Positions 6,257 through 9,822 of a stretch of 9,822 nucleotides of DNA are shown piece by piece. The position numbers were made by a program, and so were the translations under genes. Origin of the DNA: an uncultured Porphyromonas sp. (lineage in GTDB: Bacteria > Bacteroidota > Bacteroidia > Bacteroidales > Porphyromonadaceae); assembly GCA_947253195.1 (NCBI GenBank), contig CAMXXM010000034.1, forward strand, positions 1-9,822. The letters run 5' to 3'. The notes beneath the pieces were generated by a model that was not told the origin of the DNA, searched no databases, and saw nothing but the letters and a program-made list of their open reading frames with translations. The stretch's first letter is position 1. Each line of letters starts with the position of its first letter.

Positions 6257-9200
6257 ATGAATCTTAGGAAGATCATCCTGACGGTAAGCGTTGCCCTCAC
6301 AGCAGCGACTATGCTCTCCGCTCAGGAGCAGAGACCTCTCTGGATGCGCTATCCCGCCATCTCGCCCGATGGCAAGGAGATCGCTTTCTCCTACCAGGGG
6401 GATCTCTTCAGCGTCGCCACGCAGGGCGGCACGGCACGGCGCCTCACCACATCAGAGGGGTATGACTACAGACCCATGTGGAGCCCCGACGGCTCCAAGC
6501 TCGCTTTCGTCAGCACACGCACCGACGGCCGTGAGGACATCTACGTCATGGATGCCCGTGGTGGTCAGGCGAAGCGTGTCACGACGCACAGCACCTCCGA
6601 GACACCGATAGCGTGGAGTACTGACGGCAAGGAGATCCTCTATGCCGCCCATATCCAGGATCCCGCAGCGAGTGCACTCTTCCCCGCCCGGTACTACAAT
6701 GAGCTCTACCGTATCCCCGCCGAGGGGGGACGGACCAAGCTGGTGATGCCCACACCGCTCTCCTCCGGCGTACTCCTTCCTGACTGCTCCGGTCTGATCT
6801 ACGAGGATCTCAAGGGGATGGAGAACGAGTGGCGGAAGCACCACACCTCCTCTGTTACGAGGGACATCATCCGCTTTGACTTCAAGACCCGCACCTATGC
6901 TCCTGTGATCACTTGGGCGGGAGAGGATCGCAACCCGGTCCTCTCGGCTGACGGCCGGACGCTCTACTTCCTCAGCGAGCGCGGTGTGAAGAGCTGCTTC
7001 AACGTCTTCTCCTCCACAGTTGACGGCAAGGAGGTCAAGCAGCTCACCTCCTACACCGATCACCCGGTACGCTTCCTCTCCTCTGCTGCTGACGGTACTC
7101 TCTGCTACGGGTACGACGGCGAGATCTACACGATGAGGGCAGGCGGTCAGCCGCAGCGCGTACAGGTGAGCATCCTCAGCGACTACGTCGAGGAGGCCGA
7201 GCAGGAGATTGCACTCCGCTCAGGCATCACCTCCGCCTCCATCTCCCCTGACGGCAAGCAGGTCGCCTTCGTCATCCGCGGTGAGGTCTTCGTCACCTCC
7301 GCCGACTACACCACCACTAAGCGCATCACCAATACCCCCGCTGCTGAGAGTAGTGTTACCTTTGGCGACGATCGCACGATCGTCTATGCGAGCGAGCGCA
7401 ATGGCAAGAGCGACCTCTACGTCGCCACGATCAAGCGGAGTGACGACCCTGACTTCCCCCACAGCACGCTGATCGACGAGAAACTCCTCATCCCCGGTGA
7501 CAAGTCGGAGAAGACCTGCCCCCAATTCGCCCCCAACGGCAAGGACCTCGCCTACCTCAAGGATCGCAGCCGCCTCGTGATCTACAATACCGAGACGAAG
7601 AAGGAGCGCGAGATCACCGACGGACGGTATCAGGTGGAGCGCGACGGACAGATCGACTTCACCTGGTCGCCCGACAGCAAGTGGATCGCCATGAGCATCG
7701 TCGACAATGGGCATAACCCCTACTACGACGTCGCCCTCGTCAGTGCGACCGAGGCTAAGCCGGTGATCCACAACCTCACGCAGTCCGGCTACTTCGCCAT
7801 GAGTCCCCGCTTCGTGATGGACGGCAATGCGATCATCTACACCTCCGAGCAGTATGGTATGCGCAACCACGCCTCATGGGGCTCGATGAATGACGTGATG
7901 ATCGTCTTCCTCAATCGCGAGAGCTACGACAAGTTCGTCCTCAACGAGGAGGAGTACAAGCTCCTCTCCGAGGCGGAGAAGAAGGCTAAGGAGCAGGAGA
8001 AAGAGCAGGCGAAGAAGGACGACAAGAAAGCCGACAAGGAGGACGACAAGAAAGCCGACAGCACGAAGGACATCCTTGTCGAGCTCGAGAATATCGACCA
8101 CCGCATCCTGCGCCTCACGCCCGTCTCCTCTGAGCTTGGTGACGCCTTCATCACCTCTGACGGAGAGACACTGTACTATATGTCTGCCTTTGAGGGCGGA
8201 TACGACCTCTGGAAGAAGGATCTCCGCAAGGGCGACGTAGAGTTGCTCAAGAAGCTTGATGGCCCCTACTACAACTTTATGCCCGACCGCAAGGGCGACA
8301 AGATCTTCATGATCGGCTCAAGGGATATGAAGAAGATGTCCCTCCCGGGCGAAAAAGTGGAGTCCGTCTCCTTTGACGCACGCATGAAGCTCCGTCCCGC
8401 AGACGAGCGCCGGTATGAGTATGACTACGTCCGTCGCGAGGAGGGCGAGCGGATCTTCTACGAGGACATCACCAATATCAACGGCGCCAACTGGCCCAAG
8501 CTGACCGACCACTACGAGAAGTTCCTCCCCTACATCACCAATGATCAGGACTTCTCCGAGATGCTCTCCGAGCTCCTCGGTGAGCTGAATGTCTCCCACA
8601 CCGGCAGCGGCTACAGAGGTCCTGTCAGCGGTCCCGCCACGGCCGAGCTGGGACTCTTCCTCGACTGGACGCCCTCCGACAAGGGACTCAAGATCGACGA
8701 GGTGGTCATCGACGGTCCCTTCGACACCTTCCGCTCCAAGGTCGAGGCCGGTGACTACATCACCGCCATCGACGGCGAGGAGATCGGAGCGAAGACCGAC
8801 TTCTTCCCCCTCCTGAGCGGCAAGGCCGGGCGCGAGACCCTCATCTCCCTCTACTGCCCGGAGAGCGGCGCACGCTGGGAGGAGACGATCAAGCCCATCT
8901 CCTCCGGCAAGCTTAGCGACCTGCTCTACAAGCGGTGGGTGGCTCAGCGTGCCGATGAGGTGAAGACGCTCTCTCAGGGCAAGCTCGGGTACGTCCACAT
9001 CCCATCGATGGACGACGAGAGCTTCCGCAAGGTCTACTCTGATGCGCTCGGTAAGTACTACAATTGCGACGGCATCGTGATCGACATCCGCAACAACGGC
9101 GGTGGTCGCCTCCACGAGGACATCGAGGTACTCTTTACCGGGACCAAGTATCTGGAGCAGATGACGAAGGGGCGCGACTACTGCCCCATGCCCTCGCGTC

Positions 9201-9532
9201 GCTGGACCAAGCCGAGCGTCATGGTCACCTGCGAGGCCGACTACTCCAATGCCCACGGCACTCCCTGGGTCTACCAGACGATGAAGATCGGTAAGATCGT
9301 CGGCATGCCGGTACCTGGGACGATGTCGAGCGTCAATTGGATCACCCTCCAGAACCCCGCCATCTACTTCGGCGTACCCGCCATCGGCTATATGACGAAG
9401 GAGGGCTACTACCTCGAGAACCATCAGGTAGAGCCGGACGTCAAGCAGCCCATGGACTTCACGGAGGCTCTGCAGGGACGTGACACCCAGCTCAAGCGCG
9501 CCGTCGAGGTACTTCGCTCCGAGATGAAGTAA
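6257..9532 (+). CDS. Secreted tricorn-like protease, S41 family
   Basis: This 1091-aa protein has the tricorn protease architecture. A signal peptide (MNLRKIILTVSVALTAATMLSA, likely cleaved after A22) sends it to the periplasm or beyond. Two beta-propeller regions follow, with repeated SPDG-type blades (e.g. ISPDGKEIAF, WSPDGSKLAF, ISPDGKQVAF, WSPDSKWIAM). After a Lys/Asp-rich linker (about 572-605) and a helical C1 domain (about 710-790) come a PDZ domain (about 795-880) and the S41 core with NNGGG at 946-950. Comparison with tricorn suggests Ser780-His781 (NVSH), nucleophile Ser997 (DYSNAHG) and Glu1054 (YLENH) as catalytic residues; all are present, so it should be active, probably trimming oligopeptides. 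I chose the ATG at 6257 because it begins directly at the signal peptide; an ATG at 6221 would add 12 residues in front of it. The gene is GC-rich with strong C/G-ending codons, unlike the restriction island. It stands alone and is closed by a terminator. Confidence 0.93.
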   Translation: MNLRKIILTVSVALTAATMLSAQEQRPLWMRYPAISPDGKEIAFSYQGDLFSVATQGGTARRLTTSEGYDYRPMWSPDGSKLAFVSTRTDGREDIYVMDARGGQAKRVTTHSTSETPIAWSTDGKEILYAAHIQDPAASALFPARYYNELYRIPAEGGRTKLVMPTPLSSGVLLPDCSGLIYEDLKGMENEWRKHHTSSVTRDIIRFDFKTRTYAPVITWAGEDRNPVLSADGRTLYFLSERGVKSCFNVFSSTVDGKEVKQLTSYTDHPVRFLSSAADGTLCYGYDGEIYTMRAGGQPQRVQVSILSDYVEEAEQEIALRSGITSASISPDGKQVAFVIRGEVFVTSADYTTTKRITNTPAAESSVTFGDDRTIVYASERNGKSDLYVATIKRSDDPDFPHSTLIDEKLLIPGDKSEKTCPQFAPNGKDLAYLKDRSRLVIYNTETKKEREITDGRYQVERDGQIDFTWSPDSKWIAMSIVDNGHNPYYDVALVSATEAKPVIHNLTQSGYFAMSPRFVMDGNAIIYTSEQYGMRNHASWGSMNDVMIVFLNRESYDKFVLNEEEYKLLSEAEKKAKEQEKEQAKKDDKKADKEDDKKADSTKDILVELENIDHRILRLTPVSSELGDAFITSDGETLYYMSAFEGGYDLWKKDLRKGDVELLKKLDGPYYNFMPDRKGDKIFMIGSRDMKKMSLPGEKVESVSFDARMKLRPADERRYEYDYVRREEGERIFYEDITNINGANWPKLTDHYEKFLPYITNDQDFSEMLSELLGELNVSHTGSGYRGPVSGPATAELGLFLDWTPSDKGLKIDEVVIDGPFDTFRSKVEAGDYITAIDGEEIGAKTDFFPLLSGKAGRETLISLYCPESGARWEETIKPISSGKLSDLLYKRWVAQRADEVKTLSQGKLGYVHIPSMDDESFRKVYSDALGKYYNCDGIVIDIRNNGGGRLHEDIEVLFTGTKYLEQMTKGRDYCPMPSRRWTKPSVMVTCEADYSNAHGTPWVYQTMKIGKIVGMPVPGTMSSVNWITLQNPAIYFGVPAIGYMTKEGYYLENHQVEPDVKQPMDFTEALQGRDTQLKRAVEVLRSEMK
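8017..8060 (+). repeat. 24-bp direct repeat in the protease linker
   Basis: GGACGACAAGAAAGCCGACA occurs at 8017-8036 and again exactly at 8041-8060, a period of 24 bases. It encodes two copies of an eight-residue unit, DDKKADKE then DDKKADST, in a highly charged linker between the propellers and the C-terminal catalytic half. The in-frame period means copy-number change by slippage would alter linker length without breaking the gene. Confidence 0.8.
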
Positions 9533-9555
9533 CCTCACACACCCACATACCTCAG

Positions 9556-9588
9556 GAAGCCCTGTCGGAGACCCTCCGGCAGGGCTTC
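9556..9588 (+). terminator. Hairpin terminator of the protease gene
   Basis: GAAGCCCTGTCGGAG (9556-9570) pairs with CTCCGGCAGGGCTTC (9574-9588) over 15 positions around a 3-base ACC loop. The single non-Watson-Crick pair is U-G in the plus-strand RNA. It begins 23 bases after the stop codon. The 3' flank TGTCGTATG is only mildly T-rich, so efficiency is uncertain, but position and stem strength support a terminator. Confidence 0.75.
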
Positions 9589-9822
9589 TGTCGTATGCTG
9601 AGGAGCGTACTCGTAGATGAAAATATGTGGGGTGGGGGGGCTCGTATGGCTCAGAGAGGTGGCAGGGAAAATAGGCGAGCTTTCTCGGGCAACGCTAATA
9701 CCGATATTAGAGAAGACTAATATCGGTATTAGAGAAATCTAATATCGGTATTAGAGATTTCTTTTATCGGTATTAGATATGCCCCATGAGTAGACGGCAA
9801 AATCAGGCATCCTCTTGAGCTC
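9589..9822. other. Gene-free right end
   Basis: No coding sequence with recognisable content is present between the terminator and the window edge. The stretch includes a G-rich run (9629-9640) and the four-unit palindromic repeat array at 9695-9776. A frame entering from the right edge on the minus strand stays open into the repeats, but it has no start in view and no recognisable residues, so I do not call a partial gene. Confidence 0.5.
9695..9776. repeat. Four-copy 22-bp tandem repeat, each unit palindromic
   Basis: Four units start at 9695, 9717, 9739 and 9761, exactly 22 bases apart. Each has a 16-base core followed by a 6-base linker. Units 2 and 3 are CTAATATCGGTATTAG; unit 1 is CTAATACCGATATTAG, the exact reverse complement of that core; unit 4 is CTTTTATCGGTATTAG with two changes. 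Each intact core is itself an inverted repeat, CTAATA/TATTAG around four bases. The linkers are AGAAGA, AGAAAT and AGATTT; the two around unit 3 extend its symmetry to a 12-bp stem with a 2-base bulge. The 22-base period is about two helical turns, so the sites would face the same side of DNA. It could be an operator or iteron array, or a minisatellite inside a small mobile element such as those known from Porphyromonas. Confidence 0.85.

Noticed and set aside
8318..9538. A 406-codon open frame on the minus strand opposite the protease gene
   Set aside because: It is a mirror of a GC-rich, codon-biased gene. Its translation is rich in V, D, G and L with no family features, while the plus strand encodes clear tricorn domains over the same bases. 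Other antisense frames at 6452-7063 and 7220-7870 were rejected for the same reason.
9629..9640. G-rich run GGGGTGGGGGGG as a phase-variable tract
   Set aside because: It lies in no gene and no downstream start is visible for it to control, so there is nothing to support switching.
9777..9822. Possible 3' end of a minus-strand gene entering from the right edge
   Set aside because: Two frames stay open for only 15-30 codons and end inside the repeat array; too short and featureless to call.

Overview
The window looks like a chromosomal accessory segment from a Bacteroidales bacterium, most likely Porphyromonas or a close relative. The genus is an inference. It rests on a tricorn-like secreted S41 peptidase of the type common in Bacteroidetes, on TAnnTTTG-type -7 promoter boxes, on the absence of strong Shine-Dalgarno sites, and on the abundance of short palindromic and tandem repeats between genes.

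Layout: bases 1-3962 (minus strand) carry a type I restriction-modification operon in the order hsdM-hsdS-hsdR. hsdM and hsdS are separated by 4 bases and hsdS and hsdR share an ATGA overlap, so the three are almost certainly co-transcribed. hsdR runs off the left edge; only its first 110 codons are present. HsdM is long (814 aa) because a helical, charged C-terminal extension follows a normal N6-adenine methyltransferase core. HsdS has the usual two target-recognition domains and two conserved helices; its recognition domains are clearly AT-richer than its helices. Together HsdM and HsdS would methylate a bipartite DNA site, and HsdR would cut unmodified invading DNA.

Upstream of hsdM lies a gene-poor stretch (4008-4338) with a candidate promoter and a 13-bp broken inverted repeat. 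Next comes an AT-rich orphan gene of 344 codons (4339-5373, minus) of unknown function, with an alpha-helical N-terminal half that could be HEPN-like (weak inference). Bases 5374-5685 are non-coding and hold two strong palindromes, one with 23-bp arms. They are followed by a truncated RhuM-family gene (5686-5985, minus). RhuM-like genes are often met near type I restriction genes, so 1-5985 reads as one horizontally variable defence island.

From about 6180 the sequence changes character: a GC-rich, plus-strand gene (6257-9532) encodes a secreted tricorn-like protease with beta-propeller, PDZ and S41 catalytic domains, closed by a clear 15-bp hairpin terminator. The right end (9589-9822) has no gene, but carries a striking array of four 22-bp units, each containing a palindrome built on CTAATA/TATTAG. 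This array and the 23-bp-arm palindrome are the least explained structures in the window. I found no convincing wholly new multi-gene system; the best candidates for new biology are the orphan gene beside hsdM and the palindromic repeat array.
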